Position numbers and translations under genes: made by a program
From: Pseudomonadota bacterium
Lineage (GTDB): Bacteria; Myxococcota_A; Polyangia; Haliangiales; Haliangiaceae
Direction of reading: 5' to 3'
Assembly: GCA_022360315.1 (NCBI GenBank)
Contig: JAKSDA010000246.1
Coordinates: 1-39,660 of the forward strand
DNA length: 39,660 nucleotides
Part shown: positions 7,219-17,064 of the stretch, piece by piece
Layout of the letters: every line of letters begins with the position of its first letter
How positions within the stretch are numbered: the first letter of the stretch is position 1
Notes under the pieces: generated by a model
Databases searched by the model: none
What the model was told of the DNA's origin: nothing
Seen by the model: the letters and a program-made list of their open reading frames with translations, nothing else

Positions 7219-9123
7219 ATGCATCGACAGGATCCGAGGGGCCATTTGGCCGCCAAAACCCAGCGTATATGGAAATTTGATTTTGCCGAGTATGGCGACA
7301 CCATCGACCGCAACCCGCATGCCACGATCATCCCGGCGCGTCCGATATCCCTCGACAGTGCTGGGCGCGATGCTGTCGGCCTGCTCCGCCAGCTGTCCAC
7401 CGATAGTGCCTTGGGCAAGCTCGAATTGGCCGACACCATTGGCACCGGGGGTGTGGGCATTGTATTTCAGGCCAGGCAAGTCGCACTCGGGCGCGATGTA
7501 GCGGTCAAGATGCTGCGCGAGGACAAGCGCAACGAGGCCGCCATCACGGACCTTTTGCGCGAGGCCTGGGTAGCCGGTTCTCTCGAGCATCCCAACGTCG
7601 TTCCGGTATACGACATTCTTCTCGGCGACAACGCCGATCCGCTCATTGTGCTCAAGCGCATCGAGGGGATGGCGTGGAGCGAGCTCATTCGCGACGGCGA
7701 CCGGGTGCGCGATCAATTTGCCGCCGATTCACTGCTCGAGTGGAACCTGGGCATCTTGATGCAGGTTCTCAATGCGGTCCGTTACGCCCATAGCCGGGGC
7801 ATCGTGCACCGCGATCTCAAGCCGGCCAATGTCATGGTTGGCGAATTTGGCGAGGTCTACGTGGTCGATTGGGGACTGGCGGTCAGTCTCCATGACGATC
7901 GATCGGGTCGGCTGCCGCTGGCCCACCGGGCCACCGCGATGGCCGGCACTCCGTGTTATATGGCGCCCGAGATGCTGGGAGATGGCGCATCGCCCATCAC
8001 CGAGCGCACCGATATCTATCTCATCGGCGCAGTGTTGTACGAGATTTTGTCCGGCCGACCGCCCCATCTGGGCGAAAACGCCATGGCGCTGGTGCGCAGC
8101 GTGGTCATGTCCGATCCGGACTTTCCGGTCGATGCGCCGGACGGTCTGGTCCGCATTTGTCGGCGGGCCATGGATCCGGATCCCGACGGGCGGTTCGAGA
8201 ATGCCGAGCAGGTCCGTCTGGCCATCCAGGGATTTCTGCAGCATCGCGGCTCCGAGCAGCTGGCCGAGAGAGCCGAGGCCATGCGGGCCGAGTTATCGGC
8301 CGAGCTGGCCAAACGGGTCGGGCCCAGCAGCGAGCATCGGCAACGGCTGTACAAGCTGTTTGGAGCCTGTCGTTTCGGCTTTCGCGAGGCGCTGGCCACC
8401 TGGTCTGGCAACCGCGCTGCCCGGGACGGTCTGGACCGGGCGACCGAGGCGATGATCGAATACGAGCTCACTCAGGGCGACCCTCGCGCAGCAGCGGCGC
8501 TATGTGCCGAGTTGCCCGAGCCACCTCATTCACTGCAGGCGCGTATCGACGCAGAACGAGCCCGCCAGGCCGCGGAGAAACAGCGAAGCGCCGAACTCGA
8601 ACAGCTCGGCCGCCAGCTCGACATGAGCGTCGGGCAGCGTTCGCGGACCCTTGCCATCCTGGTATTGGGAGTGACTTTTACCGTCGTACCGGCTCTGTTC
8701 ATGTGGCAACTCGGTGACAGGATGTTTGCCAGCCACCCTCAGATCATGAGCTGGAACGCGGTTTTTCTGGTTCTGTCCTTGATCGTCGGTTATGGCATCC
8801 GCGCATCGCTGCGCGAATCAGCGGTCAATCGCCGGCTCTACACCCTTTTATTGCTCATTCTGGTCGTTCAGTTGCCCATGCAGTTCGGACTGTGGGCTGG
8901 CGGTTTCACCCCGTCGCAGAGCATTCTGGTCCACATGTTCGTGTGGTTTTTTCTGGCTGCCATCATTGCTGCGACCTTCGACGTCCGCCTGGTTCCCGCC
9001 ACTCTGGCCTATCTGGCCGCATTCCTGACCATGGCGGTGGTTCCGGATATCGCGCTCTACATCATGAGCGTGCCGCACGGTGTACTCACCCTAAACGCCG
9101 TACTCATCTGGCGCCCGTCCTAG
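7219..9123 (+). CDS. Ser/Thr protein kinase with C-terminal multi-pass membrane region
   Basis: The 634-residue product has a Hanks-type kinase domain at about residues 65-340: glycine loop GTGGVGIVF, VAVK lysine (Lys97), catalytic HRDLKPAN (His197, Asp199), metal site DWG (Asp217, in place of DFG) and CYMAPE. The DWG form is frequent in bacterial kinases of this type. A helical, Ala/Glu-rich linker (about 345-470) follows. Hydrophobic segments at about 476-497, 511-528, 540-560, 568-587, 591-609 and 611-631 suggest six transmembrane helices. The kinase faces the cytoplasm; the membrane part is unlike the usual single-helix/PASTA sensor and may be a ligand or membrane-state sensor. It lies 20 nt after the metzincin gene and 44 nt before the next kinase gene, so one operon is likely. 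Confidence 0.88.
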   Translation: MHRQDPRGHLAAKTQRIWKFDFAEYGDTIDRNPHATIIPARPISLDSAGRDAVGLLRQLSTDSALGKLELADTIGTGGVGIVFQARQVALGRDVAVKMLREDKRNEAAITDLLREAWVAGSLEHPNVVPVYDILLGDNADPLIVLKRIEGMAWSELIRDGDRVRDQFAADSLLEWNLGILMQVLNAVRYAHSRGIVHRDLKPANVMVGEFGEVYVVDWGLAVSLHDDRSGRLPLAHRATAMAGTPCYMAPEMLGDGASPITERTDIYLIGAVLYEILSGRPPHLGENAMALVRSVVMSDPDFPVDAPDGLVRICRRAMDPDPDGRFENAEQVRLAIQGFLQHRGSEQLAERAEAMRAELSAELAKRVGPSSEHRQRLYKLFGACRFGFREALATWSGNRAARDGLDRATEAMIEYELTQGDPRAAAALCAELPEPPHSLQARIDAERARQAAEKQRSAELEQLGRQLDMSVGQRSRTLAILVLGVTFTVVPALFMWQLGDRMFASHPQIMSWNAVFLVLSLIVGYGIRASLRESAVNRRLYTLLLLILVVQLPMQFGLWAGGFTPSQSILVHMFVWFFLAAIIAATFDVRLVPATLAYLAAFLTMAVVPDIALYIMSVPHGVLTLNAVLIWRPS

Positions 9124-9152
9124 CTGTTCACGCGCGAATGGTGGCAAAGAGC

Positions 9153-9160
9153 AGGAGGTG
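9153..9160 (+). promoter_or_regulatory. Strong ribosome-binding site of the first kinase-AAA-TPR gene
   Basis: AGGAGGTG lies 7 nt before ATG 9168. It decides for that start over the out-of-phase alternative a few bases upstream. Confidence 0.8.
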
Positions 9161-9167
9161 ACGCTGG

Positions 9168-12100
9168 ATGACCGATTCTTCACGGACGCGACCGCCGTTC
9201 CTGGGCAGCGGGCGGTTCGAGTTAGAGAGGCAACTGGGCGCCGGAGGTATGGGGGTGGTCTATCTGGCCCGCGATCGAGAGCGCGAGCAACAAGTCGCCA
9301 TCAAGGCGCTCGCCCGGATGAGCCCGATGGCCATTCTGCGATTCAAGCGCGAGTTCCGTGCCCTCGCAGACGTGGTACACCGCAATCTGGTCGGCCTCTA
9401 CGAGCTGCACTGCGTCGATGACCGCTGGTTCTTCACGATGGAGTTCGTCCCCGGCATCGATCTGGCAACGCGCTGCAAGATCTCACAGCCACTCGCTCTG
9501 GCCGACGGTTCGACCGAGCTGATGACGCCGGGCAGCTCGGACGACATCGAGCTGCCCGCGCTGGCCAGGCCACCCGCCCTCGCCGAACCACCCGCGCCTG
9601 CCGGGCAGTCCACCGGAAGGGCACCTGCACGGCTGAGCCATGCCGGCGGCGCAGACTTCAACACCATTCGCGACCTCATGGCCCAGCTCGCCGAGGGGAT
9701 TGGCGCGATTCATGCCAGTGGCCATCTCCACTGCGACATAAAGCCCAGCAACACTGTGGTCAGCGATGGCCGGGTCGTGTTGCTCGATTTCGGCCTGGTC
9801 ACCGCTGCTTATGCCGAGCACCGTCCCGACGAGGAGATTTGCGGCACACCCGCCTTCATGTCGATGGAACAGGTGCGCGGGGTCCCGCTAACCCCGGCAG
9901 CCGACTGGTACAGCTTTGGGGTGATGCTCTACGAGCTGCTCACCGGCCGCCTGCCACGCCCGAAGAACTGGCTCTACAACTATGTCGCATCGCGCCAGCC
10001 CCCGTACATCGTTCCACCGCGCACACTGAACCCCGACATTCCGCCCGATCTGTCCGAGTTGTGCCTGGCGCTTTTGGAACCAGACCCGCTTCGACGACCC
10101 CCAGGCGACGAGATAATCACCGCACTCGAACGACGCAGCGCGCCCCGTCAGCGACTGCTCGACCCAGATGGGCCGCAGTTATTCGGCCGCGCCGCACAGC
10201 TGGCCGCGCTGCGCCAGGCGCTGGACGATACTCGCGCGCCGGCAACCCAGGTGGTCTATGTCAGTGGCGATCCGGGCATGGGCAAGACCGCGCTTGTCCA
10301 CGAATTTCTGGCTCCGCTGCGGGGCGACCCATCGGTGGTGGTCCTGGCCGGTCGCTGCTACCAGCGCGAGACCGTGCCCTACAAAGCCCTCGACAGCCTC
10401 ATCGACGCGCTCAGCGCTCATCTCAACCGGCTTGACAGCGACGACCTGGCCTCATTGTGCATGCCGGACGTGCCACTGCTGTCCCGGTTCTTCCCGGTCC
10501 TGTCGCGGACCCCCGGGTTCGCGGGCCAGGACCAGGGTCCGCTTCTGCCCGCCGAACTGCGCCGGCGCGCAGTCGTGGCGCTGGTCGGTTTGCTCACGCG
10601 AATCGCGGCGCGCTGTCGTCTGGTCCTGTTTATCGACGATCTGCAGTGGGGCGATCGCGACAGCTTGCCGTTTCTCGGCGCGTTGATCCGCCAATTCGAA
10701 GCGCCGATCTTGCTCATCATTGCCCATCGCAGCGGCCAGGCCGACCGCGCCCTTCCCGACGAGCTGGCCCGAATGGTCGCGATCGGGGTCCGCGTCGAAT
10801 CGCGGCTGGTGCGAGTCGGCCTACTGAACGACCGGGAATCCGGCCAGCTGGCCGGTGAGCTACTACTCCGCGCCGGTGGTGACGACTCGGTGGCGCCCCG
10901 GCTGGCCGCCGAGTCGGGCGGTGACCCGCTGTTTCTGCACGCGCTGGTCGCGTTCTCCCTGTCCAGCGCTGCGGACGCCAGGGGCGCGTCTCTGGCCGAC
11001 GTGCTGACCCATCAGCTGGCCGGTCTGGAAGACCTCGACCGCAGCTTGCTCGAGTTGCTGTCGGTGGCCGCACAGCCGCTGCCCGAAGATCTGGCCCGGC
11101 GCGCGCTGGACGTCGACGGCAACGCCATCGCGCAGATGATCGCGCGACTCCAGATCGCCCGTCTGGTGCGGGTGCGCGACACGGCCGGGGCGAGGAGGCT
11201 CGAGCCGTACCACGATCGAATTCGGGACTGCGTGTTCGACGCCATCGACGCCGGTGATCGAGCGGCGTACAACGGTCGCCTGGCGCGTGCGGCCGCTGCA
11301 GCGGATGACCGCAATCCCGAGTTGCTCGCCGAGTACTACGCGGGCGCCGGCGAGCACGAGCGCGCCGCTCGGTTTGCCATCCAGGCGGCGCGCAACGCCG
11401 CGCACGCGCTCTCGTTCGGTCACGCCGCCAGTTTGCTCGAACGCGCGCTCGAGCTCGGTCGCCACACGCGTGACGCGCGCCGCGAGTTGCTCGTCGAGCT
11501 GGGTGTGATGCACAAGGCCGCGGGCGACGGTGTGGCGTCCGCGCACGCGCTGCTGGCCGCAGCTGCACTGAGCGAGGGCTGGGACGCCGATGACCTGCGC
11601 CGCCAGGCCGCGGGCGAGCAGATACGCAACGGCTACGTCGACGAGGGGTGGGCGACCATCGCGAAGCCGGCGCACCGCGTCGGCCTGCGCATGCCCCGAG
11701 GGTTTGCGGCGTCGCTCGCGCATATGTTGTACCTGCGCGCGCGGCTGCGACTGCGCGGCTTGAAGCTCAAACCGGCCGACCCCGCAGTGTCCCGGGATCC
11801 CGAGCGCGCCGCGCGGCAACGGCTCCGGCTGAGCATGTGCATCGAGCTGGCCACCGGGCTGCTGCCAGTCGAGCCCCTGGCGGCCAGCGCGTTTGCCCTT
11901 CGCGCTTTGCTCGACGCGCTCAACCTGGGCGATCGCCGCACTGCGATGCACGCGTGTCAAATGGAATGCATGGCCGTTGCCAGCCAGGGCGACTTCCGCC
12001 GCGCCGAGCAGCTGATCGACTTCGTCCACGAACAGGCCGACTTGACCGTGCCGGCCGAGGTGTTGATGGTCGCGAGCGCTCGCACAATGCTCACCATACT

Positions 12101-12998
12101 GTCCGGCAAGTTCTGGCAGGGGTACACCGAGTGTGAGCAAACCCGCTATGTGGTCGGCGCCAGTCTTCACGAAGAGCGCTACCCCTCGTCACTACACACC
12201 TATGAGATATTGGGCGTGTTCGCGTCCATTGCGCTGTTGTATAGCCTCGACGGCACGGCGATCCGGCGCGCCTTCCCCGCCTATCTCACCGAGGCCGCGC
12301 AGAGCGGCAACCGCTACGTGCTGGTGATGATCCGCATTTTTGCCGGCACTGTGTTTCACGCCATCAACGCCGACGTCGAGGGCATGTATCGGCACACCAG
12401 CGAAGCGCTCGCGATGTGGAACGTCAAACAGGTCGGGCTTCCCCACTTCGCGGCCGCGTTGGGGCAAGTTTGGGCCGACCTGGCCAGCCGCGAGCCGATC
12501 CGTGCTGTCGAGCGCATTCGCGCGCAGAACGGCCGATTTGCGCGCGGGCTCCTGTTCCATATCGAGCTGGTGCGGATCACCTGGACGTTCTTTCGCGGCC
12601 TGGCTCATGCCGCGGTCGCCAGGCGATACCCCGAGCGTGCACGGGCGTCGCTGCGGCGTGCGCGGCGTGACTTGCGCAGATTGCGCCGGGAACGAGCGGT
12701 GTGGACAGGCGGTCTGATCGCGCTTCTCGACGCCAATATCGCTGGCGCGCGAGGGGATCGCGATCGAGCAGAGCACAGCCTGGACATGGCGGCACAGGCG
12801 TTCGATGCCGACGATTTGCCGTTTTGGGCCGCGTTCTGTCGCTGGATCGCAGGACACGTGGTCGACGGCCCTCGCGGCGCAGCCATCCGCGCGGTCGGCG
12901 AGCGGTACCTCACCGAGCATAGCTCCGGTGACATTGCATTTACCGCTCGCATCATCGCCCCCGCGCTGGTCGGCGAAAGGAGTGCGCTACTGCGATGA
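9168..12998 (+). CDS. Kinase-AAA-TPR signalling protein with atypical catalytic motifs
   Basis: This 1276-residue protein starts with a Ser/Thr kinase domain (about 17-325): glycine loop LGAGGMGVVY, VAIK (Lys46), catalytic loop HCDIKPSN (His188-Cys189-Asp190, Arg of HRD replaced by Cys), DFG (Asp207) and, where MAPE is expected, MSME. A Pro/Ala-rich insert of about 60 residues (for example LARPPALAEPPAPAG) lies between the hinge and helix E. An AAA_16/NACHT-like ATPase follows, with Walker A GDPGMGKT (367-374) and Walker B LFIDDLQW (Asp490, Asp491). The C-terminal half is helical and TPR-like. Loss of the HRD arginine suggests activity independent of activation-loop phosphorylation, or weak activity. 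It is clearly paralogous to the protein encoded at 13149-17042 (shared RCYxREtVPYKA and YHDRiR motifs). Cytoplasmic; input and targets are unknown. Confidence 0.88.
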   Translation: MTDSSRTRPPFLGSGRFELERQLGAGGMGVVYLARDREREQQVAIKALARMSPMAILRFKREFRALADVVHRNLVGLYELHCVDDRWFFTMEFVPGIDLATRCKISQPLALADGSTELMTPGSSDDIELPALARPPALAEPPAPAGQSTGRAPARLSHAGGADFNTIRDLMAQLAEGIGAIHASGHLHCDIKPSNTVVSDGRVVLLDFGLVTAAYAEHRPDEEICGTPAFMSMEQVRGVPLTPAADWYSFGVMLYELLTGRLPRPKNWLYNYVASRQPPYIVPPRTLNPDIPPDLSELCLALLEPDPLRRPPGDEIITALERRSAPRQRLLDPDGPQLFGRAAQLAALRQALDDTRAPATQVVYVSGDPGMGKTALVHEFLAPLRGDPSVVVLAGRCYQRETVPYKALDSLIDALSAHLNRLDSDDLASLCMPDVPLLSRFFPVLSRTPGFAGQDQGPLLPAELRRRAVVALVGLLTRIAARCRLVLFIDDLQWGDRDSLPFLGALIRQFEAPILLIIAHRSGQADRALPDELARMVAIGVRVESRLVRVGLLNDRESGQLAGELLLRAGGDDSVAPRLAAESGGDPLFLHALVAFSLSSAADARGASLADVLTHQLAGLEDLDRSLLELLSVAAQPLPEDLARRALDVDGNAIAQMIARLQIARLVRVRDTAGARRLEPYHDRIRDCVFDAIDAGDRAAYNGRLARAAAAADDRNPELLAEYYAGAGEHERAARFAIQAARNAAHALSFGHAASLLERALELGRHTRDARRELLVELGVMHKAAGDGVASAHALLAAAALSEGWDADDLRRQAAGEQIRNGYVDEGWATIAKPAHRVGLRMPRGFAASLAHMLYLRARLRLRGLKLKPADPAVSRDPERAARQRLRLSMCIELATGLLPVEPLAASAFALRALLDALNLGDRRTAMHACQMECMAVASQGDFRRAEQLIDFVHEQADLTVPAEVLMVASARTMLTILSGKFWQGYTECEQTRYVVGASLHEERYPSSLHTYEILGVFASIALLYSLDGTAIRRAFPAYLTEAAQSGNRYVLVMIRIFAGTVFHAINADVEGMYRHTSEALAMWNVKQVGLPHFAAALGQVWADLASREPIRAVERIRAQNGRFARGLLFHIELVRITWTFFRGLAHAAVARRYPERARASLRRARRDLRRLRRERAVWTGGLIALLDANIAGARGDRDRAEHSLDMAAQAFDADDLPFWAAFCRWIAGHVVDGPRGAAIRAVGERYLTEHSSGDIAFTARIIAPALVGERSALLR

Positions 12999-13148
12999 CC
13001 GCCCGCGGCGTGACTCCGACAAACCAGGCGGCAACGCGAACGCCGGCGGATGATTGTGACACGTGAGTGACAACGCGGCTGCGCAAGAACCGGACCAATT
13101 GATCGGGACACCACTGCCGGGATAACCAGCTATGCTCTGTCTTCGGCG

Positions 13149-16100
13149 ATGAAAGTCGACGCTGCGCAATTTCAAAGCAATGATCGATATGAGCTGATCC
13201 GTGTGCTCGGTGAGGGCGGCAACGGCGTGGTGTACGAGGCGCGCGATCGCCGCGACGGCGGATTGGTGGCGCTCAAGGCTCTGCGCAAAATCAACCCCCA
13301 GGCTATCTTTCTGTTCAAAAAGGAGTTCCGCAGTCTGCAGGATTTGCGGCATCGCAACCTGATCAGCCTGGGCGAGCTCTTCGAGGCCAATGGCAACTGG
13401 TTTTTCAGCATGGAGCTGATACGCGGCGGCGATTTTCTGCGCCACGTACGCGGTCCCGCACTGTTCGAGCAACCGGCTCGGCAACGGCGCGTCCGTCATC
13501 TCGACCTGGCACTCGAGCAGACCGAGCCGAGTATCGGCAAACTCGACGGCGTGGCGGTGACCTCGCCGTCGGGCTCGCCGCCGGATCACGCGGACCCTCG
13601 ACCGATCCGACGGCAAGCCCGGGCGGTTCATGGATCCAAACGCTCCGCCGGTGATGACGCCATCGGCGACAACCCAACTGGCTACCCGGGGGCAGGCTAT
13701 GACGAGGCCAGGCTGCGCGCTGCGCTGGGTCAGCTCAGCGCGGGTCTTTGCGCGCTTCACCGGGCTGGCAAGGTGCACCGTGATATCAAGCCGTCGAATA
13801 TCCTGGTCGCTGACGATGGACGATTGATCCTACTCGATTTTGGTCTCACCACCGAGTTTACTGCCGGCAGCCATGACAGGGACGGCCATATCGTCGGGAC
13901 CGTGGCGTATATGGCTCCCGAGCAGGCCCGCGGCGAGCGGATTGGCCCGGCAGCCGATTGGTACAGCGTCGGAACCGTTCTGTACCAGGCGCTCACCGGA
14001 AGACTGCCGTTTCAAGGGGGAATTGCAGAGGTCTTGCGCGATAAGCAGAGCCAGCCGGTGCCGGACCCGAGGGGCTGGGGTATTCGCTACCCAGACGATC
14101 TGGTCGAGCTCTGTCTGGCTCTCTTACACGTTTCGCCCCGGGATCGGCCGACCACCGACGAGATGGCCCGGCTATTTGGGGTTCGCCACGATCATCGAGC
14201 ACGGGCGATTGTCGCGCAGCCCGAGCGCGGGCTGCCGCTGGTCGGACGCGAGCGCGAGCTGGCCGTGCTCGATGCGGGGTTGGCCCAGGTGGCATCGGGG
14301 CAGCAGGTAGCGATCGTGATCCGGGGCCAATCCGGGGTCGGCAAGAGTGCATTGCTCAGTGACTTCGTCGCTCGGTTGGGCGCCCGAGAAGCCACCACGG
14401 TCCTGCGCGGTCGCTGCTACGAGCGTGAAGCGGTGCCCTACAAGGCCTTCGATGGCATCGTCGACGCTCTGGCCAGCACTCTGCGGGATATGCCCAAAGA
14501 CGTGGTCGCCGGGCTATTGCCGGGTGACGCGGGGTTGTTGCCTCGGATGTTTCCGGTCCTCGGTCTGGTCGAGGCGATTGTCGGGGGCCAGACTGCACGG
14601 GCGCCGACTGGCGATCAGCGCGAGCTGCGCAATCGAGTGTTCAGCAGCTTGCGCGAGCTCTTGGCGCGATTGGCTGAAAAAAGCGCGATCGTGGTCGTCA
14701 TCGACGATTTTCAGTGGACCGATGTCGATAGCATGGACCTGCTCGACGAGCTTTTGCGCCCGCCCGATCCGCCGCCGCTATTGTTGCTCATCGCGCGCCG
14801 CACCGATATCGGCAATACGGCGTCACCGCGGTCGAGCGAGACAGGCGAGCCGGGATATCGAGAGCTGAGCAGTGCTGTGCGTCATATCGACCTGGAGCCT
14901 CTCGAGCCAGATGACGCGCGGCGGCTCGCCGAACTCCTGCTGCAGCGGCTCCCCGGTCGAACACATGGCGCCCCGACCGATACTATCGCTGCTGATATTG
15001 CCGTCGAAGCCGGCGGACATCCGCTCTATATCGATGAGCTGGTCAAACATACTGCATCGGCGAACAGCGCGGCACGGACGCCTCAGCTCGATGAGGCTAT
15101 CTGGCTCAGAGCATCACAACTCGACGGCGAGGCACTACAACTGCTTCAGCTGGTCGCTGTGGCCGGAACCCACATGACCGAAGAGACCATTCGCGCTGCT
15201 GCCGAGCTCGATCCGGCGATTTTTGCCCGCCACATGGCACTTTTGCGATCGGTCAATCTGATCCGCGGCACCACTGATGTGCGCAGCGCCGGCCCTTTGG
15301 TGACCATCGAGCCCTATCACGATCGGGTGCGAGAAGCGGTTGGCAGTCGCCTCAGTAGCGCCGAGCGGCGCGGTTTTCACCTGCGCCTGGCGATCGCTCT
15401 CGACCAGACCGCGACAGCGGATCAGCGGCCCGAGCTTTTGTTTCGCCATCTGCGCGGCGCCGGACAGATCGAACGCGCGGCTGTGCAGGCCGAAAAAGCC
15501 GCCCAGGCAGCGCTCGATGCGCTCGCGTTCGACCGCGCAGCCGAGCTCTATCGCGCTCGATTGCAGCTCGGTCACGGCGACGAAGTGTGCGTGCGCGCGC
15601 TGCGTCTCAAACTCAGCAACGCGCTGATCATGGCCGGGCGCGGTGCCGAGGCAGCGGCGGTCCTCGAACGAGCTGCGCGCGGTGCCGGGCCAGAAGTACA
15701 GCTGCACTGTCGCATCGAGGCGGCCGAGCAGCTTCTGGAAAGCGGCCACATGGAGCGCGGCGCGACGTTGCTGCGGGGCCTTTTGGCCGAATATGGCATC
15801 GCGTATCCCGCATCGTCTGGTCGCGCCGTCCTGTCGATCATTTACAACAACCTGAGACTGGACCTCGATCGGGTGACCTGGCAAGCACCATCGTCCCGAT
15901 GCAATTCAACCGAGCAAGCCCGCGCGACCATTTTATTGGCGGCCACCCGCGGATTCCTCATGATCGACAGCATTCGGTTTGCCGCGTTTGCCGCGCGCGG
16001 TCTTCGCCTGGCCGCGGGCATCGGCGACACCGAGCGGGGCGGACATTTCTTGCTGCTCGTGGCGCTCTCTCAGATCATGGCGGGCAGCCGATTTGTGCCG

Positions 16101-17042
16101 CGGGCCAGGCGGCTGATCGATCAAGCGAGCAATCTGGCCGAGCGTTTCGATCTGCCATGGCTGCGCGGTCTCGTTCTATTCACTCGCGGCACCATGGCAT
16201 GCATGGGCGGACACTACCGCGACTCCGTGCAGCTTTACGATGCCGCTCTGGCCGTGTTCGAGCGCTTGAACGTGCCCATGTTCGAGGTCAACGGCGTCCG
16301 TTTCATGCGGGTGTACGCGCTGTGGACGATGGGTGAGTTCGCCGATCTGCGCCGATCATCGACTCATTGTATCCGCGACGCATGCCGCCGGGGCGACCGC
16401 TGCTCCGAGGTATTGATGAGGCTGGTCGGCAGCGTGCAATGGCTGGTCGATGACCAGCCCGAGCCACTCCCTGGCCAGCTCGACGCAATGCAGTGGATGC
16501 CCCACGAAAGCGGCCAGCACAATCAACACTGGCTGGAACTCATCGCCCGGGTCAACGCTGCTCTGTATACCGACGATGTCACCGAGATGAAGCGCTTACA
16601 GGGCATCCTCGACCAGTACGGACGTTTGCTGATCGCTCGATCGGATCTATTTCGGCGTTATCGGATCTGGCTGAGTGGCGTCCTGGCAGTGGCGCGGGCC
16701 CGGCACGGCGAGGCGAAAGAACTCCGGCGGGCCCGGCGCTGGGCCCGACGCCTGGATCGCGATGATCATCCGTACACCCGGGTGAACGGATACTGTCTGC
16801 GGGCGAATATCGCTCAACTCGTCGATACTGGCGATGTGGCACAGTGGCTCGACAGAGCCATGGCTGCGGCCGAATCGGCGGATATGAGGCTTCACGCGGC
16901 GGTGACCCGGCGCCAGCTCGGTCTCTTTCTCGGCAGCGCCGAAGGCGACGAAATGGTCGCCCGGGCCGACGCCTGGATGGCAAAGCAGGGCATCCGCGCA
17001 CCGGCTCGCATGGCTCGAATCATCTTGCCGGCGTTCGGCTAA
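13149..17042 (+). CDS. Kinase-AAA-TPR signalling protein, canonical kinase
   Basis: This is a 1297-residue paralogue of the preceding gene product with the same order of domains. The kinase (about 15-345) has LGEGGNGVVY, VALK (Lys43), a full HRDIKPSN (His210, Asp212), DFG (Asp230) and YMAPEQ, so it should be active. A low-complexity insert of about 70 residues rich in Pro, Arg and Asp (about 105-185) again separates hinge and helix E. The AAA ATPase has Walker A GQSGVGKS (393-400) and Walker B VVIDDFQW (Asp519, Asp520). TPR-like helices fill the rest. It begins 150 bp after the previous gene, so it may have its own promoter. Such proteins are known in myxobacteria as large regulators that may integrate protein-protein contacts and nucleotide state. 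The gene ends 22 bp before the convergent thioredoxin gene. Confidence 0.88.
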   Translation: MKVDAAQFQSNDRYELIRVLGEGGNGVVYEARDRRDGGLVALKALRKINPQAIFLFKKEFRSLQDLRHRNLISLGELFEANGNWFFSMELIRGGDFLRHVRGPALFEQPARQRRVRHLDLALEQTEPSIGKLDGVAVTSPSGSPPDHADPRPIRRQARAVHGSKRSAGDDAIGDNPTGYPGAGYDEARLRAALGQLSAGLCALHRAGKVHRDIKPSNILVADDGRLILLDFGLTTEFTAGSHDRDGHIVGTVAYMAPEQARGERIGPAADWYSVGTVLYQALTGRLPFQGGIAEVLRDKQSQPVPDPRGWGIRYPDDLVELCLALLHVSPRDRPTTDEMARLFGVRHDHRARAIVAQPERGLPLVGRERELAVLDAGLAQVASGQQVAIVIRGQSGVGKSALLSDFVARLGAREATTVLRGRCYEREAVPYKAFDGIVDALASTLRDMPKDVVAGLLPGDAGLLPRMFPVLGLVEAIVGGQTARAPTGDQRELRNRVFSSLRELLARLAEKSAIVVVIDDFQWTDVDSMDLLDELLRPPDPPPLLLLIARRTDIGNTASPRSSETGEPGYRELSSAVRHIDLEPLEPDDARRLAELLLQRLPGRTHGAPTDTIAADIAVEAGGHPLYIDELVKHTASANSAARTPQLDEAIWLRASQLDGEALQLLQLVAVAGTHMTEETIRAAAELDPAIFARHMALLRSVNLIRGTTDVRSAGPLVTIEPYHDRVREAVGSRLSSAERRGFHLRLAIALDQTATADQRPELLFRHLRGAGQIERAAVQAEKAAQAALDALAFDRAAELYRARLQLGHGDEVCVRALRLKLSNALIMAGRGAEAAAVLERAARGAGPEVQLHCRIEAAEQLLESGHMERGATLLRGLLAEYGIAYPASSGRAVLSIIYNNLRLDLDRVTWQAPSSRCNSTEQARATILLAATRGFLMIDSIRFAAFAARGLRLAAGIGDTERGGHFLLLVALSQIMAGSRFVPRARRLIDQASNLAERFDLPWLRGLVLFTRGTMACMGGHYRDSVQLYDAALAVFERLNVPMFEVNGVRFMRVYALWTMGEFADLRRSSTHCIRDACRRGDRCSEVLMRLVGSVQWLVDDQPEPLPGQLDAMQWMPHESGQHNQHWLELIARVNAALYTDDVTEMKRLQGILDQYGRLLIARSDLFRRYRIWLSGVLAVARARHGEAKELRRARRWARRLDRDDHPYTRVNGYCLRANIAQLVDTGDVAQWLDRAMAAAESADMRLHAAVTRRQLGLFLGSAEGDEMVARADAWMAKQGIRAPARMARIILPAFG

Positions 17043-17064
17043 TCCGACTCCCGCAGTTGCACCG

